Below are positions 63,395 through 64,000 of a stretch of 64,000 bases of DNA, in pieces; position 1 is the stretch's first letter, and the number at the start of each line of letters is the position of its first letter. The position numbers and the translations under genes were made by a program. The DNA is taken from contig JADJNA010000048.1 in NCBI GenBank assembly GCA_016709305.1, forward strand, positions 1 through 64,000, in the 5' to 3' direction. Under the pieces are notes generated by a model. That model ran no database searches and was not told the origin of the DNA. It saw nothing but the letters and a program-made list of their open reading frames with translations. The DNA comes from Candidatus Villigracilis saccharophilus (GTDB taxonomy: Bacteria; Chloroflexota; Anaerolineae; Anaerolineales; Villigracilaceae).

Positions 63395-64000
63395 ATGCCT
63401 AAAAATTTTGCTGTGATCGGTGTTGGCGGTTATATTGCGCCCCGCCATTTGCGCGCCATTCGTGATACGGGGAATCAATTGGTGGCGGCTGTGGACCCCA
63501 AGGATTCGGTTGGAGTACTGGATCAATATTCATTCGATGTAAAGTTTTTTACCGAGATCGAGCGCTTTGATCGTCATTTGGAAAAGTTACGCCGCGGCCC
63601 TATGGAAGACCGCGTCCATTTTGTTTCAGTCTGTTCCCCAAATTATCTGCACGATTCGCATTGCCGCCTCGCCTTGCGCGTTGGTGCGGATGTGATCTGC
63701 GAAAAGCCTCTGGTGATCAACCCGTGGAATTTCGACTCGCTCGAAGAGTTGGAATCCGAGACGAAGCACCGCATCCATACGATCTTGCAGCTGCGCGTGC
63801 ACCCGGAGTTGATCAAGCTCAAGCAGACTCTGCAAGAACAGGGCGGTCAGCATGATGTGGAACTTACCTACATTACAAGCCGCGGTCCCTGGTATCAGGT
63901 CTCATGGAAGGGGCATGAGGATAAATCGGGCGGCGTGGCCACCAATATTGGCGTGCATTTCTTCGATCTTTTGTTGTGGTTATTCGGTTCTGTGCATGGA
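63395..64000 (+). CDS. WbpB/WlbA-like Gfo/Idh/MocA oxidoreductase, 3' end outside window
   Basis: First 202 residues; the frame is open at the window end (the family is ~315). ATG 63395 behind GAAAGGATGAT. FAVIGVGGYIAPRHLRAIRDTGNQLVAAVDP is almost a signature of WbpB/WlbA, and CEKPLVINPWNF is the Gfo/Idh/MocA dihydrofolate-like loop. These enzymes oxidise UDP-GlcNAcA at C3 in the pathway to UDP-ManNAc(3NAc)A. A transaminase (WbpE) and an acetyltransferase (WbpD) would be expected beyond the window. Confidence 0.88.
   Translation, partial: MPKNFAVIGVGGYIAPRHLRAIRDTGNQLVAAVDPKDSVGVLDQYSFDVKFFTEIERFDRHLEKLRRGPMEDRVHFVSVCSPNYLHDSHCRLALRVGADVICEKPLVINPWNFDSLEELESETKHRIHTILQLRVHPELIKLKQTLQEQGGQHDVELTYITSRGPWYQVSWKGHEDKSGGVATNIGVHFFDLLLWLFGSVHG

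Overview
The window looks like a chromosomal segment of a bacterium of the phylum Chloroflexota, probably class Anaerolineae. This is inferred from the gene set rather than from a marker gene: a PucC/BCH-type MFS protein, a DUF6391 protein, DUF951, an F420-type LLM oxidoreductase, alkyltransferase-like proteins, many GT2/GT4/GT-C glycosyltransferases, and several genes with a TATAAT-like box 6-9 nt before the ATG and no Shine-Dalgarno sequence. No rRNA, tRNA, CRISPR array, insertion sequence or prophage was seen.

Layout. (1) 1-12.9 kb is the end of an exopolysaccharide cluster: an MBOAT acyltransferase (cut by the window edge) with an AlgX/AlgJ-like partner, a secreted beta-helix protein with C-terminal beta-propeller-like repeats, a glycosyltransferase fused to a protein-kinase-like domain, a large GT2-GT4 fusion, a methyltransferase and two GT2 enzymes, closed by a strong terminator. 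(2) 13-47 kb is mostly housekeeping and small accessory operons: PucC-like MFS plus MerR-type regulator, a Ser/Thr kinase, rsmI, an S10 carboxypeptidase remnant, a sugar-phosphate SIS isomerase, a TetR-controlled NADP-reductase/LUD/VOC operon, surE, an ASCH protein, two GT-C-like membrane proteins, a tandem pair of alkyltransferase-like proteins, holA, dusB, msrA, clpC, MazG-like, an LLM oxidoreductase, an M42 peptidase, a thioesterase, a Crp/Fnr regulator, an MBL hydrolase, DUF951, a GT4, tsaE, tsaB-rimI and a family-4 uracil-DNA glycosylase. (3) 47.4-64 kb is a second polysaccharide cluster: nucleotide-sugar dehydrogenase, nucleotide-sugar epimerase, Wzx-type flippase, GT4s, GDP-mannose 4,6-dehydratase, DPM1-like GT2, AglD/LPG-synthase-like membrane protein, several large GT-C-like membrane proteins, a UDP-GlcNAc 2-epimerase (WecB/WbpI type), a winged-helix regulator and a WbpB/WlbA-type oxidoreductase cut by the window end.

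How the genes work together. Region 3 can make activated acidic and deoxy sugars (a UDP-uronate by dehydrogenase and epimerase, GDP-4-keto-6-deoxymannose by Gmd, and possibly UDP-GlcNAcA/ManNAcA derivatives by WbpB and the 2-epimerase), assemble them with GT4/GT2 enzymes, and flip them with Wzx. The GT-C proteins and DPM1-like enzyme suggest a lipid-phosphate-sugar route as well. Region 1 adds and decorates chains, including O-acylation.

Quality. About a dozen genes that are otherwise intact are split by single-base indels, and one 0.3-kb tract consists of improbable G and C homopolymers inside the tsaB-rimI reading frame. These look like uncorrected long-read assembly errors more than biological decay. 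Split genes are given here as one feature with the break position.
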